The notes: generated from the letters alone by a model not told the origin. A DNA stretch of 50,740 bases from an uncultured Porphyromonadaceae bacterium (GCA_947175665.1 CAMWNR010000003.1:1-50740); one strand, 5' to 3'. Positions 18,167-29,406 are shown, numbered from the stretch's first letter. Translations and numbers: made by a program.

Positions 18167-18176
18167 AAATCTATTT

Positions 18177-19067
18177 TTATCTCTCTACCTGACCTCCGAG
18201 TATATCAAGAAGTTCGGTAGTGATTGATTGCTGACGAAGTTTATTAAATTCAAGTTGTAGAGTTTCCTGCAGTTTGTGGGCATTATCATTTGCAGCCTGC
18301 ATCGCCATTACTCGTGCGGCCTGCTCGGAAGCACGGTTCTCAATGGTTATCTCCTGCATTGTGCTTAATACAAACATCGGGAGAACAGCATTGAAAATAT
18401 CATTTGCGTCCGGCTCGAAGATGTAGAGTTGATTCTCAGTCGCACTATCTTCACCTTGCAGAAGTATATCTGCTCTAACCGGGAAGAGTGTGTCGATGGC
18501 GAGACGCTGCTTGCTTATAGAGTGATATTGCATGTACACAACCTCTACAAGATCCAATTTGCCTGAAATAAAAGCCTCGCGAAGGTCATGGGTAAAATTA
18601 TCTACGGTCTTACCCTCCATCTTGGAGTCTACACCGTCTATATGTTCTACCTTTATGGTACCCTCAGCCGCAAGTTTATCGCACGCTTTGCGTATCTTCT
18701 TACCAACAGGATATAGTGTAATCTCAACACCTGTACCGTACTTTTCACGCAGTGAGTTGAGTTCGACAAGAAGTTGCTTGAAGATATTGATGTTATAGGC
18801 TCCGCAGAGTCCGTCATCACTACCGAAAACAACTACTCCTATCTTGCTTACCTCTCTATCCTCGATCAGCGGTGAGTGGAAGTCGACTCCGGCAGAAAGT
18901 ATGTGACCCATAATCTGCTTTATCTGATCTTTATACGGAAGAAGTTCGCGCAGACCACGCTCAAACTTATGTACTTTTGCAGATGAAATCATCTTCATAG
19001 CACCGGTAATTTTCTCACTCGATGCTACCGAACCGATTCTCGTCTTTAATTCCCTGAGGGTTGCCAT
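18177..19067 (-). CDS. atpG: ATP synthase F1 subunit gamma
   Basis: Central rotor stalk of F1. The 296-aa protein begins MATLRELKTRIGSVASSEKITGAMKMISSAKVHKFE, the standard coiled-coil N-terminus. It contains the GLCGAYNINIFK region and ends with a long C-terminal helix (NDNAHKLQETLQLEFNKLRQQSITTELLDILGG). It is separated from atpA by an unusually long 211-bp structured spacer but from nuoI by only 10 bp. Confidence 0.97.
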   Translation of the reverse strand: MATLRELKTRIGSVASSEKITGAMKMISSAKVHKFERGLRELLPYKDQIKQIMGHILSAGVDFHSPLIEDREVSKIGVVVFGSDDGLCGAYNINIFKQLLVELNSLREKYGTGVEITLYPVGKKIRKACDKLAAEGTIKVEHIDGVDSKMEGKTVDNFTHDLREAFISGKLDLVEVVYMQYHSISKQRLAIDTLFPVRADILLQGEDSATENQLYIFEPDANDIFNAVLPMFVLSTMQEITIENRASEQAARVMAMQAANDNAHKLQETLQLEFNKLRQQSITTELLDILGGQVER

Positions 19068-19278
19068 TTCTTTATATTATTTAAGTGGCTCTTATTATTA
19101 AGTTGTACTATTGCTTTTTCATTAAGTTGTATCTCGGAATTATAGATTATTAATATCTGCTATAAACTCAGCACAACTTAATTTTAAGAGTTACTTATCT
19201 TTCTGACAGCAGGGTCTCCTCACGCTGACTCCGTATATAGAGTGCCGAGGGTTCCCTGCTGATCAAAATAGATTCTTA
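19068..19278 (-). other. Structured atpA-atpG spacer
   Basis: This 211-bp gap has no supportable ORF or promoter consensus. On the - strand, 17 nt after the atpA stop, CAGCAGGG (19261-19254) pairs with CCCTGCTG (19214-19207). Smaller internal stems (ACTC/GAGT and CCTC/GAGG) give a branched or extended hairpin. Nearer atpG, ATTAAGTTGT occurs twice (19097-19106 and 19121-19130), with its complement ACAACTTAAT at 19173-19182. This fits RNA-level control of atpG relative to atpA. Confidence 0.6.
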
Positions 19279-20859
19279 TTATGCTTTTTTGTAACTTCCT
19301 GCTATCTCGGCGGCACACTCGCGTATCTTAGCCTCGACATCATCGGTAAGTTGACCCGATTTGATAACATCGAGTACCTCTTTCTGATATTTAGCCTTGA
19401 CGAGTTGCAAGAATTGCTGCTCAAATTCTGATACCTTGTCTACGGGTACATTTTCGAGAAGTCCGTTTACACCGCAATAGATTACCGCTACCTGATTTTC
19501 TACAGGCCAAGGTGAATATTGAGGTTGTATGAGCAACTGCTGGTTTTTACGACCGGTATCGATAACTTTTGCAGTCACCGGGTCAATATCACCACCAAAC
19601 TTGGTAAACGATTCCAACTCGCGGAACTGAGCCTGCGCAATCTTGAGCGTACCAGCCACCTTCTTCATAGGTTTGATCTGAGCATTACCACCTACACGTG
19701 ATACCGAGATACCTACGTTGATGGCCGGACGGATACCCTGGTTAAACAATGAAGTTTCAAGGAAGATCTGACCATCTGTGATAGAAATCACATTGGTCGG
19801 GATATATGCTGATACGTCACCTGCCTGAGTCTCGATAATGGGGAGTGCAGTAAGCGAACCGCCACCCTTGACGTATGGTTTCATAACAGCGGGAAGGTCA
19901 TTCATCTTCTCCGCAACCTCCTGGTCATCGATAATCTTGGCGGCACGTTCGAGAAGACGTGAGTGGAGATAGAATATATCACCGGGATAAGCCTCACGTC
20001 CGGAGGGGCGCTTCAATACGAGCGATACCTCACGGTAAGCCACAGCCTGCTTGGAGAGATCATCATATACGATAAGCGCATCGCGACCTGAATCGCGGAA
20101 GAACTCACCGATAGCCACACCTGCAAAAGGTGCGAAGTAACGCATTGATGCAGATTCGGAAGCAGAGGCAGATACCACTACTGTGTATTCCATAGCACCG
20201 TACTTCTCAAGAGTATGTACTATTGACGCTACCGAAGAAGCCTTCTGGCCGATTGCTACATAGATACAATATACAGGCTTTCCGGCGAGATAATTCTCGC
20301 GCTGATTGATGATAGTATCGATTGCGATTGCTGTCTTACCGATCTGGCGGTCACCGATGATAAGTTCACGCTGGCCACGACCGATAGGAATCATAGAGTC
20401 AACTGCCTTAAGACCTGTCTGCAAAGGTTGCTTTACAGGCTGGCGGAAGATTACACCCGGAGCCTTGCGCTCGAGGGGGAGACGGAGACGCTCACCTTCG
20501 ATGGGTCCTTTGCCGTCTATAGGTTCACCGAGAATGTTGATAACACGACCGAGCAAACCCTCACCTACCGGAATAGATGCGATTTCACCCGTGCGGCGTA
20601 CCGACATATTTTCGGTCACGGTATTAACTTTATCTAAAAGCACTACACCCACATTGCTCTCCTCAAGGTTGAGGGCAACACCGGTAGCACCATTTTCAAA
20701 CTCTACCAACTCATTAGACTTAACATTCTCCAGTCCGTAAACGTGAGCCACACCGTCACCTACATTAAGTACGGTACCCACTTCTTCAAATTTAACTGAA
20801 GAGTTGATATTGTCGAGTTGCTGTTTTAAGATATCTGATATTTCGCTTGGGTTAAGCAT
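19279..20859 (-). CDS. atpA: ATP synthase F1 subunit alpha
   Basis: Non-catalytic nucleotide-binding subunit of the F1 hexamer (526 aa). The Walker A motif is [39 protein letters not shown] and [18 protein letters not shown] (with the arginine-finger region) are canonical. The preceding atpH ends 1 bp before this start, as expected for co-translated subunits. Confidence 0.98.
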   Translation of the reverse strand: MLNPSEISDILKQQLDNINSSVKFEEVGTVLNVGDGVAHVYGLENVKSNELVEFENGATGVALNLEESNVGVVLLDKVNTVTENMSVRRTGEIASIPVGEGLLGRVINILGEPIDGKGPIEGERLRLPLERKAPGVIFRQPVKQPLQTGLKAVDSMIPIGRGQRELIIGDRQIGKTAIAIDTIINQRENYLAGKPVYCIYVAIGQKASSVASIVHTLEKYGAMEYTVVVSASASESASMRYFAPFAGVAIGEFFRDSGRDALIVYDDLSKQAVAYREVSLVLKRPSGREAYPGDIFYLHSRLLERAAKIIDDQEVAEKMNDLPAVMKPYVKGGGSLTALPIIETQAGDVSAYIPTNVISITDGQIFLETSLFNQGIRPAINVGISVSRVGGNAQIKPMKKVAGTLKIAQAQFRELESFTKFGGDIDPVTAKVIDTGRKNQQLLIQPQYSPWPVENQVAVIYCGVNGLLENVPVDKVSEFEQQFLQLVKAKYQKEVLDVIKSGQLTDDVEAKIRECAAEIAGSYKKA

Positions 20860-20860
20860 C

Positions 20861-21403
20861 TTACTTCGATATTAGGTTTAAGCGTAATTGTTCGATTTCA
20901 TTGCTGATTGAGGCATCCATACGGGTATCGTCGACATCGATGATAAATCCTCCTATGATTTCCGGATTTACAACCTCTCTGTATTCGAGCGTGCGACCGT
21001 TGAATGCCTTGGCCACCATAGAGCGCAGTTTTGCCATTTCTCCCTCAGGGAGAGTAGCGGCCGTAGTAATTCTGACCTGTGAAATCTTATTCTCTTCACG
21101 ATAGAGATCCCGATATGCAAGTGCTATGAGAAGAGCATAATCCTCACGATGCATCTGCATAAGGAGTTTGATGAATCCGAGATAGTCGTTTTCAACCTTA
21201 TCGCCGGCCGCTGCCTTAAGCAGTGCCTCTTTATCTTCATTCTTTACGTACGGATTTGCGAGGGTCTTTTGAAGTTCGGGATTATTCTCAAAAGCGTAAA
21301 TCACCTCCTTCATCTCCTCGTAAACCTTTTCTGTAGAGCCATGCTCAAGGGCAAATTTGTAAAGCGCCTTGGCATATCGGCGGGGAATCAGACCATTGTC
21401 CAT
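20861..21403 (-). CDS. atpH: ATP synthase F1 subunit delta
   Basis: Peripheral-stalk subunit linking F1 to the b dimer, also called OSCP. I choose the ATG at 21403 ([22 protein letters not shown], 180 aa) because delta proteins begin with this helix. The longer ORF start (21469) adds 22 residues that merely translate a strong stem-loop. The C-terminal [34 protein letters not shown] is the family signature. A 74-bp spacer containing the stem-loop separates it from atpF. Confidence 0.93.
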   Translation of the reverse strand: MDNGLIPRRYAKALYKFALEHGSTEKVYEEMKEVIYAFENNPELQKTLANPYVKNEDKEALLKAAAGDKVENDYLGFIKLLMQMHREDYALLIALAYRDLYREENKISQVRITTAATLPEGEMAKLRSMVAKAFNGRTLEYREVVNPEIIGGFIIDVDDTRMDASISNEIEQLRLNLISK

Positions 21404-21430
21404 CTTTCTGAATCGGGATTTTGCTTCCGG

Positions 21431-21471
21431 CAGTATCGGAAGAGAGTCTTGAAACTCTCTTCCGATCACTG
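21431..21471 (-). repeat. Palindromic element after atpF (copy 2 of a shared stem-loop)
   Basis: The arms ATCGGAAGAGAGT (21435-21447) and ACTCTCTTCCGAT (21454-21466) pair over 13 bp with a 6-nt loop. A further CAGT/ACTG pairing extends the stem past one bulged base. On the - strand it starts 6 nt after the atpF stop with CAGTGATCGGAAGAGA. This matches the start of the stem-loop after nuoCD (CAGTGATCGGAGGAGA) at 15 of 16 bases. Confidence 0.8.
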
Positions 21472-21477
21472 TCAGAA

Positions 21478-21972
21478 TCAGTTATTCTCTATTTCGTCTA
21501 ATAATTTATCTACAAGTTTCACTTGGGCAGCATCATCTTTCATTTGATTGCGTACCATCTTCTCAGCAATCTCAATCGAGAATTTGCTAACTTCGTTTCT
21601 GAACTGAAGTTCGGCTTCTTTGCGTGACTGTTCGATCGACACTTTCGCGGCGTCCATCACCTTCTGGGCTTCCACACTTGCTTGCTGCTTGGCCTCTTCG
21701 ATGATCTGAGTCTTCATTTTAGCCGCGTCACGCAACATTTCAGCCTGTTTTGCCTGCGCCTCTTCCATATACTTCTGAGCCTCTTCACGGGCATGGTCAA
21801 GTTGATGCTTGGCCTGCTGCGCGTATTCCACTCCTTTGTCGATGGTGTCGGCACGCTCGTCCATATTCTTCAGTATCACCGGCCATCCCCACTTTGCCAA
21901 AACGACAAAGAGGATGATAAAGGCGATGAACATCCAGAACACCAAGCCAAAATCGGGCGTGAATAATTCCAT
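21478..21972 (-). CDS. atpF: ATP synthase Fo subunit b
   Basis: Peripheral stalk subunit (164 aa). One N-terminal membrane helix (GLVFWMFIAFIILFVVLAKWGWPVI) is followed by a long charged, Ala-rich coiled coil (ARE/EEA/KQQAS repeats) that dimerises and reaches delta at the top of F1. It is preceded by atpE at 31 bp. Confidence 0.95.
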   Translation of the reverse strand: MELFTPDFGLVFWMFIAFIILFVVLAKWGWPVILKNMDERADTIDKGVEYAQQAKHQLDHAREEAQKYMEEAQAKQAEMLRDAAKMKTQIIEEAKQQASVEAQKVMDAAKVSIEQSRKEAELQFRNEVSKFSIEIAEKMVRNQMKDDAAQVKLVDKLLDEIENN

Positions 21973-22003
21973 ATTATTCTCTTAATGGAGTTAAAAGTGC
22001 TGA

Positions 22004-22270
<267 letters not shown>

Positions 22271-22336
22271 TTAATTATTGTTTATTTTTTATTATTTCTT
22301 GTTTTCTCCCTTCTATTCGCTATCCCCTGCTTTCTT

Positions 22337-23611
22337 TTATGCTTCTACACTTTCGTGGCCTTTCTCATGATGACCGTCTTCCTGGGCGGCTGCGATAAAG
22401 AGAGCCGAAAGCAGTGTGAACACGTATGCCTGAATAAAACTTACCAGTACATCAAGAAGCAGCATAAAGCATGTAAAGAGTACCGATACCACTGTCGATG
22501 CCCCTAAAGCCGCTGCACCAAACGCTGCAAAGATAAATATCAACAGCGTCAGTGTGATTACGATCATGTGTCCGCCCATCATGTTGGCAAAGAGACGCAC
22601 GCAGAGTGCTGCGGGCTTTGTAAAGATACCGAATATCTCGATCATCTGCATGATGGGGAGCGGAAACTTTAAGAAGAGGGGTACATCAGGCCAGAATATC
22701 TCTTTCCAATAATGCTTTGTACCCAGCACATTTGTTATTACGAATGTCGCTACCGCTAATACCAGGGTGATGGCAATATTACCGGTAAGGTTGGCTCCGC
22801 CGGGGAATATTACTATCAGACCCAGCAGGTTCATCGTCAGAATGAAGAAGAAGCAGGTGAGCAGATACGGAGCGAATTTGCCGGCCTTGGCACCCAGCGA
22901 ACTCTTGATAACTCCGGTGTAGATAAAATCTATGAGCATCTCCATAAAGCCCATACCTTTACGGGGAGCCTTCATACCTTTACGGGTATAAAATCTAACC
23001 ACGCTCATCACCATCCATGTTACAAGAATTGCAGCAATAAAGAGAGCCAGTACATTCTTGGTGATAGAAATATCAAAAGTACGATACTCACGATAATAAT
23101 CGTGTCCGATCAGAACATAACCGGGGAGTACGACGTGACCGGCACCCTCACCCTTTTCTGCACCGAGTGCCAATGCATCGGCTTGCGCCTTTTTCTGCTC
23201 CTCGGCAGTGAGAGGGAACACCTCTACAACTTTATTTTTATGTTCGCTTACATGCGCGATATAAAAACGGTATATCTTACCATCTTTTTCCACCTCATGT
23301 ATTACCGGCTCAAGCGATTCGTGCTTCTTGCCGGTAACCTCATCCTCGGTAACAGTAACTTCGGTAAGTTTGGCCGATGAGAAGCAAAACCATTTGCCAT
23401 CCTCTGCTCTTACGATTACCGGGAGCGGAATGCGATATACATGACTGAAAGGCACCTCCCAGCCATAGCCGTCGCCAAGGTGATGGAAAATAACTTCCTT
23501 CACATCCAGTGACTCTTTCTCAGCCTCATCAGTCTTAGCATCATTAGCGTATGCGGCATTTGAGAAAAGCACCAATGCTATAAGCGACAGTATGTAAATT
23601 ATACGCTTCAT
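22337..23611 (-). CDS. atpB: ATP synthase Fo subunit a, with long N-terminal extracytoplasmic extension
   Basis: Stator subunit forming the proton half-channels. I choose the ATG at 23611 (424 aa), which opens a clean signal peptide (MKRIIYILSLIALVLFSNAAYA). The ORF-track start (23647) would overlap atpC. About 160 periplasmic residues precede the first core helix (TKNVLALFIAAILVTW). The core contains LCVRLFANMMGGH with the essential Arg and FIQAYVFTLLSALFI. This is clearly longer than the 240-280 aa of proteobacterial AtpB. Long a subunits occur in Bacteroidetes, and the role of the extension is unknown. The gap to atpC is 23 bp, leaving no room for atpI. Confidence 0.94.
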   Translation of the reverse strand: MKRIIYILSLIALVLFSNAAYANDAKTDEAEKESLDVKEVIFHHLGDGYGWEVPFSHVYRIPLPVIVRAEDGKWFCFSSAKLTEVTVTEDEVTGKKHESLEPVIHEVEKDGKIYRFYIAHVSEHKNKVVEVFPLTAEEQKKAQADALALGAEKGEGAGHVVLPGYVLIGHDYYREYRTFDISITKNVLALFIAAILVTWMVMSVVRFYTRKGMKAPRKGMGFMEMLIDFIYTGVIKSSLGAKAGKFAPYLLTCFFFILTMNLLGLIVIFPGGANLTGNIAITLVLAVATFVITNVLGTKHYWKEIFWPDVPLFLKFPLPIMQMIEIFGIFTKPAALCVRLFANMMGGHMIVITLTLLIFIFAAFGAAALGASTVVSVLFTCFMLLLDVLVSFIQAYVFTLLSALFIAAAQEDGHHEKGHESVEA

Positions 23612-23634
23612 TTTTTTGGATTTATATGTTTGCT

Positions 23635-23871
23635 TCAATAGACACAAACGGCTATAACGTTGTTGTCTACATCTACCAGCCCGCCTTTGATTTCCACAGT
23701 CTCTTCCTTACCGTCGGGTGTGCGGTAGAGTACCTTTCCGGCAGTAAGCACCGAAATGAGAGGAGCATGGTTCTTAAGTACCGTAAACGAACCGAGGGCA
23801 CCCGGCAACGTTACTGACTCCGCCTCCCCTTTGAAGAGTATTTCGTGAGATGAGATTAATTCAAGTGTCAT
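23635..23871 (-). CDS. atpC: ATP synthase F1 subunit epsilon, beta-sandwich domain only
   Basis: The 78-aa epsilon protein consists of the N-terminal beta-sandwich only (MTLELISSHEILFKGEAESVTLPGALGSFTVLKNHAPLIS...). The C-terminal two-helix domain of the usual 130-140-aa protein, which inhibits ATP hydrolysis, is missing. The stop codon is clean and the next gene follows closely, so this looks like a natural short form and not a frameshift. Confidence 0.93.
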   Translation of the reverse strand: MTLELISSHEILFKGEAESVTLPGALGSFTVLKNHAPLISVLTAGKVLYRTPDGKEETVEIKGGLVDVDNNVIAVCVY

Positions 23872-24000
23872 CTTTTATGCGGTTGATAAGTAAGTAATGA
23901 ATTTTTAAGGATATCAAAGTAGTAAGTAAAGAAATAATATCTTATACAATATAATGAAGTAATATCTTATACTATATGTTTCATTACTTACATATTGGAT
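23872..24000 (-). other. Structured atpD-atpC spacer
   Basis: The spacer has a perfect 12-bp inverted repeat, GTAAGTAATGAA (23890-23901) with TTCATTACTTAC (23980-23991). Inside it a 25-bp near-tandem duplication carries TAATATCTTATAC twice (23935-23947 and 23960-23972). The sequence is very AT-rich, and no -33/-7 promoter was recognised. It would fold as a long-looped stem between the beta and epsilon genes. Confidence 0.55.
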
Positions 24001-25527
<1,527 letters not shown>

Positions 25528-25541
25528 TTATAATCGTGATA

Positions 25542-26618
25542 TTAGAAGTGCCAGCCCAATGCTACGAATACTGCCATAAGTATAAGATTTGCAAGAGCAA
25601 CCGGCATAAGGTATTTCCATTCAAACGCAAGAAGTTGGTCGATTCTCACGCGGGGGAAAGTCCACTTAAACCAAATGATGATAAATGAGATGAAGAAGGA
25701 CTTGCCGAGGAACCATACTATAGAGGGTATATAGTTCATTATATTGTTAAAGGCCTCCCATCCGGGGATATGAAGCGGCATCCAGCCACCAAGGAACATC
25801 AGTGATGCTACACCTGACACGATGAAGAGGTTGAGATATTCGGCCAGATAGTAGAAACCGAATGTGATACCTGAATACTCGGTGTGGTAACCGGCTACAA
25901 GTTCGTGTTCGGCCTCAGGCAAGTCAAACGGGCCACGGTTAGTCTCGGCTGTAGCAGCGATGATATAGATAAGGAATGCGATAATAGCAGGGATATGACC
26001 GCTGAAGATAAACCATGCGTGATTCTGCTGCTCTACGAGTTCCTGAATATTCATTGTGCCGGCAAAAACCACGATAGCGAGTATAGCGAGACCAAGTGAG
26101 ATTTCATAACTCACCATCTGCGCACCGCTACGCATCGCACCGATAAGGGTGTACTTGTTGTTAGAAGACCATCCGGCAAGAAGAATACCCAACACACCTA
26201 TTGATGATACAGCGGTGATAAAGAATATACCGATATTATAATTGATTATCTGCAGACCGTTGCCCCAGGGGAGACAAGCCAACATCACTACCGATGAGGT
26301 GATAACCAGATAAGGGGCGAGTTTGAAGAGGAATTTATCTGTACCCTTAAGAGAGATAATCTCCTTGATAAGGATCTTAAACATATCCGCAAACACCTGC
26401 AGAAGACCCCATTTACCTACACGCATAGGTCCGAGACGACACTGGAACCATGCGCAAAGTTTACGTTCATAAAGAATGTAGAATAGTGCGAGCACGGTGT
26501 ATGCTCCCAGCACAAGCACTCCTATTATCACACACTCAATTACTACCGCCAGCCATTCCGGCATACAGCCCAAAAGGAGTTCATTGAATGCAGATGTCCA
26601 TTTTCCAAAATCAAACAT
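25542..26618 (-). CDS. nuoH: NADH-quinone oxidoreductase subunit H
   Basis: Heel subunit of complex I (358 aa, about 8-9 helices) that forms the quinone-chamber entry. GPMRVGKWGLLQVFADMFKILIKE, the loop AETNRGPFDLPEAEHELVAGYHTEYSG and WFKWTFPRVRIDQLL are all conserved signatures. In canonical nuo operons nuoI follows directly; here atpD follows instead. Confidence 0.97.
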   Translation of the reverse strand: MFDFGKWTSAFNELLLGCMPEWLAVVIECVIIGVLVLGAYTVLALFYILYERKLCAWFQCRLGPMRVGKWGLLQVFADMFKILIKEIISLKGTDKFLFKLAPYLVITSSVVMLACLPWGNGLQIINYNIGIFFITAVSSIGVLGILLAGWSSNNKYTLIGAMRSGAQMVSYEISLGLAILAIVVFAGTMNIQELVEQQNHAWFIFSGHIPAIIAFLIYIIAATAETNRGPFDLPEAEHELVAGYHTEYSGITFGFYYLAEYLNLFIVSGVASLMFLGGWMPLHIPGWEAFNNIMNYIPSIVWFLGKSFFISFIIIWFKWTFPRVRIDQLLAFEWKYLMPVALANLILMAVFVALGWHF

Positions 26619-26681
26619 ACTTGATGGAATAATTTTTATCGTTATTGTTGTGTCAGTTAGATACTTTTTATAAAAATATGC

Positions 26682-26718
26682 GTGACCGGAAGAGATACCC
26701 GGTATCTCCTCCGATCAC
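26682..26718 (-). repeat. Palindromic element after nuoCD (copy 1 of a shared stem-loop)
   Basis: Arms 26682-26699 and 26701-26718 can pair over about 18 positions. Two would-be mismatches on the + strand become G-U pairs on the - strand RNA, so the fold is specific to the nuo transcript. It begins about 5 nt after the nuoCD stop with CAGTGATCGGAGGAGA and is followed by a T-rich stretch (ATATTTTTAT). It could act as an attenuator, a processing site or a 3'-end protector between nuoABCD and nuoH-atp. Confidence 0.8.
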
Positions 26719-26725
26719 TGCGATA

Positions 26726-28360
26726 TTATCTGTCAATATCGGGTATTACGAAGTCAAGTGCCGCACCGATAGTGATCAAGTCGGCTATCATGTTGCCGCG
26801 GCAACAGAGATCCATTACGCCTACAAGATTGAAGCAGGGACTCTGGAAGTGCACACGATACGGGTTTTTAGTACCGTCACTCTCTATGTACACGCCGAAT
26901 GCACCGCGGGATGCCTCTACCTGATGATACCAGTGTCCGACAGGGAGTTTTACTATTTTCGGCACCTGCGCTCTGATTTCTCCCTCGGGGATGTTATCTA
27001 CCAACTGAGCGAGTATCTTGCAACTCTCCTCAATCTCGCGCATTCTCACCATATATCTGGCGTAAGAATCACAACCGGTTTCGAGTACTTCGTTAAAATC
27101 GAGTTCTGAGTATATGCTGTAGGGTCTTACCTTACGTGTATCACAACTCCAGTTAGAACCTCGACCGCTCGGTCCGGTGATAGCGTAATTGACAGCATCC
27201 TCTTTGGGAAGCATACCTACGCCCTTGAGACGATTCTTTGCAATAATATTTTTGGAGAATACGGTATGATACTCCTTAAGGCGCTCGGGCATGATATCTA
27301 TGAGTGCCTTTACATCTTTACAGAAGTCGGGATGCAGATCGGCAATGACACCACCGATTACGTTATAGTTCATCGACATGCGGGCTCCGCAAGTCTTTTC
27401 AAATATATCAAGTACCTGTTCGCGCTCACGGAATCCGTAGAAGAATGCTGTGGTTGCACCAAGGTCCATGGCAGTACATCCAAATGCGAGAAGGTGCGAT
27501 GAGATACGCATGAGTTCATCCATCATAACACGTATCACCTGCGCGCGGCGCGGAATCTCCAGACCCATTGCCTTCTCGATACAAGCGCAGAGACAGTGAC
27601 GGTTCTGATGAGCCGACATATAGTCCATACGGTCGGTAAAATGCAATATCTGCGGATAACCGAGGCTTTCGCACATCTTCTCTATACCGCGATGGATATA
27701 GCCCGATACTACATCAACCTTGGTTACGGTCTCACCATCGATAGCGGCGCGGAAACGCATCACTCCGTGAGTAGAGGGGTGCTGAGGACCGATATTAACT
27801 ACATATTCATCTTTGCCGAATACCAGACCGGGAACCTTTTTAATCTTTCCTTTGGCATCTTCTACATAACTGCATGTGTTATCCTCATCTTTCTCATCAT
27901 CCAGAGGTATGGGGTTGAGTTCCGGATTGGCATCATAATCCTTGAGAAGAGGATTACCTTTCCAGTCGTTACGCAGAAACATTCTGCGCATATCGGGATG
28001 ATTGATAAATTTGATTCCGAAGAAGTCAAACACCTCACGCTCCTGGAATAATGCAACTTTCCAGAGATCGCTTACTGTATGTATATACGGATCCTTACGA
28101 TCCTTAGCCACAACTTTAACAGAGAGAAGATCCCACCCTCTTGCTGTACTGGTGAGATAATACATCACGCCTACACTCTCCTTCCAGTCCATACCGACCA
28201 CTGCGGTAAGCACATCAAAATCGAGACGCTTGTCATTTTTAAGTTGAGCAGCAAAGTCATGCCATTTCTCCTCAGGCACTACGACCTCAAGAGTGTCAGT
28301 CCCCTCAGCAAATGTAACTTCAGGGCAGATACTGCTCAATATTTCCTTTATGTCGCTCAT
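26726..28360 (-). CDS. nuoCD: NADH-quinone oxidoreductase fused subunits C and D
   Basis: Fusion of the 30-kDa and 49-kDa-type subunits of the complex I connecting arm (544 aa). The NuoC part is about residues 1-150 (FFGIKFINHPDMRRMFLRNDWKGNPLLKDY). The NuoD part follows from about 165: GPQHPSTHGVMRFRAAIDGE, GYIHRGIEK, the quinone-site region and the C-terminal FVIPDIDR. The join is a short acidic linker. The NuoCD fusion is known in several bacterial groups. The gene ends in a stem-loop 107 bp before nuoH. Confidence 0.97.
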   Translation of the reverse strand: MSDIKEILSSICPEVTFAEGTDTLEVVVPEEKWHDFAAQLKNDKRLDFDVLTAVVGMDWKESVGVMYYLTSTARGWDLLSVKVVAKDRKDPYIHTVSDLWKVALFQEREVFDFFGIKFINHPDMRRMFLRNDWKGNPLLKDYDANPELNPIPLDDEKDEDNTCSYVEDAKGKIKKVPGLVFGKDEYVVNIGPQHPSTHGVMRFRAAIDGETVTKVDVVSGYIHRGIEKMCESLGYPQILHFTDRMDYMSAHQNRHCLCACIEKAMGLEIPRRAQVIRVMMDELMRISSHLLAFGCTAMDLGATTAFFYGFREREQVLDIFEKTCGARMSMNYNVIGGVIADLHPDFCKDVKALIDIMPERLKEYHTVFSKNIIAKNRLKGVGMLPKEDAVNYAITGPSGRGSNWSCDTRKVRPYSIYSELDFNEVLETGCDSYARYMVRMREIEESCKILAQLVDNIPEGEIRAQVPKIVKLPVGHWYHQVEASRGAFGVYIESDGTKNPYRVHFQSPCFNLVGVMDLCCRGNMIADLITIGAALDFVIPDIDR

Positions 28361-28429
28361 ATATTATAATATTCTGTTATGATCGATTTCTATTTTGGTT
28401 TTCAAAACTGACTATGGTGATAATATCCC

Positions 28430-29044
28430 TTATGTCATGTTCTCTTTGTTAAAGCCGGGGTGTGTGGCAAAAAACTCTTCTCTCTTCTGCTTGCGATTTA
28501 CGCCGCCAAAGAATTTTTGCACCTTGATCTTACGTTGCAACTGCATCAGACCATAAAAGAATGCTTCCGGACGGGGCGGGCAACCGGGGATATACACGTC
28601 GACGGGGAGAATTTTATCAACACCGTTTACTACGCAATAACTTTTCTTAAACGGTCCGCCTGATACAGCACAACCACCGCACGCTATCACATATTTAGGT
28701 TCTGCAAGTTGCTCGTAAAGACGTATCAACACCGGAGCCATACGATGTACAATTGTACCCTGCACCATGATATAATCAGCCTGGCGGGGTGAGTTACGCG
28801 CTACCTCAAAGCCGAAACGGGCCATATCATAACGTGCTGCACCGAGACTCATAAACTCGATAGCACAGCAACTGGTGCCGAATGTAAGAGGCCACAAGGA
28901 GTTTGATATACCCCAGTTGATAAGTTTATTAAGATTACCTACCGCCACATTGGCACCGGTAGCATTGAGTTCTTCAACAAGTTTGTCAATGTATTCATTG
29001 TCTTTGAAGTCCTCCTGCTTCATGCTTTTAATCTTTACTTCCAT
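28430..29044 (-). CDS. nuoB: NADH-quinone oxidoreductase subunit B
   Basis: Carries the terminal [4Fe-4S] cluster N2 of complex I. The cluster ligands are visible as [18 protein letters not shown] and [10 protein letters not shown] choose the internal ATG at 29044 ([13 protein letters not shown], 204 aa): the longer ORF runs backwards through the nuoA reading frame. With this start, nuoB overlaps the nuoA stop by 10 bp (ATGGAAGTAA), a classic translational coupling. Confidence 0.95.
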   Translation of the reverse strand: MEVKIKSMKQEDFKDNEYIDKLVEELNATGANVAVGNLNKLINWGISNSLWPLTFGTSCCAIEFMSLGAARYDMARFGFEVARNSPRQADYIMVQGTIVHRMAPVLIRLYEQLAEPKYVIACGGCAVSGGPFKKSYCVVNGVDKILPVDVYIPGCPPRPEAFFYGLMQLQRKIKVQKFFGGVNRKQKREEFFATHPGFNKENMT

Positions 29045-29406
29045 CTCAACGCTCCTTTCTTCCAGGCGTATGCCAGACCTAAGATGAGAATTACCATAAA
29101 GATTCCGATACACAGCAGACTGCCGGTACCGAGACTGCGGGCCACTACAGCCCACGGAAACAAGAATACCGTCTCAACATCGAAAATCAAAAAGAGAATA
29201 GCAAAAATGTAATAGCCGGCATGAAACTGTATCATCGATTCTCCGCGTGTCGGGATACCGCACTCGAATGTTTCCGCCTTCTTCTCCGAATAGGACTTCG
29301 GAGATATCAATTTAGCGATCACAGTAGCAGCAACTACCAGAAGGATACCGGTAAGCGTTGCCGTGATTGCCAACGCATTATTGCTGATCTCCAATAATAA
29401 ACTCAT
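29035..29406 (-). CDS. nuoA: NADH-quinone oxidoreductase subunit A
   Basis: Three-helix complex I membrane subunit (123 aa). It contains the conserved [40 protein letters not shown], where the acidic residues and Cys lie in the loop next to the quinone site. It is the first gene of the cluster, with a good promoter about 75-100 bp upstream. Confidence 0.96.
   Translation of the reverse strand: MSLLLEISNNALAITATLTGILLVVAATVIAKLISPKSYSEKKAETFECGIPTRGESMIQFHAGYYIFAILFLIFDVETVFLFPWAVVARSLGTGSLLCIGIFMVILILGLAYAWKKGALRWK

Noticed and set aside
21435-21466. Sequencing-adapter contamination (GATCGGAAGAG resembles a common adapter core)
   Set aside because: The match ends after 11 bases, the sequence forms a natural stem with bulge-spanning extension, and a diverged copy occurs after nuoCD.
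23635-23871. atpC as a truncated pseudogene
   Set aside because: The beta-sandwich is complete, the frame ends cleanly and spacing to atpB is normal, so a short functional epsilon is more likely.
29045-29155. N-terminal extension of the nuoB ORF
   Set aside because: It overlaps nuoA out of frame and encodes no NuoB-like sequence; the ATG at 29044 gives the normal protein.
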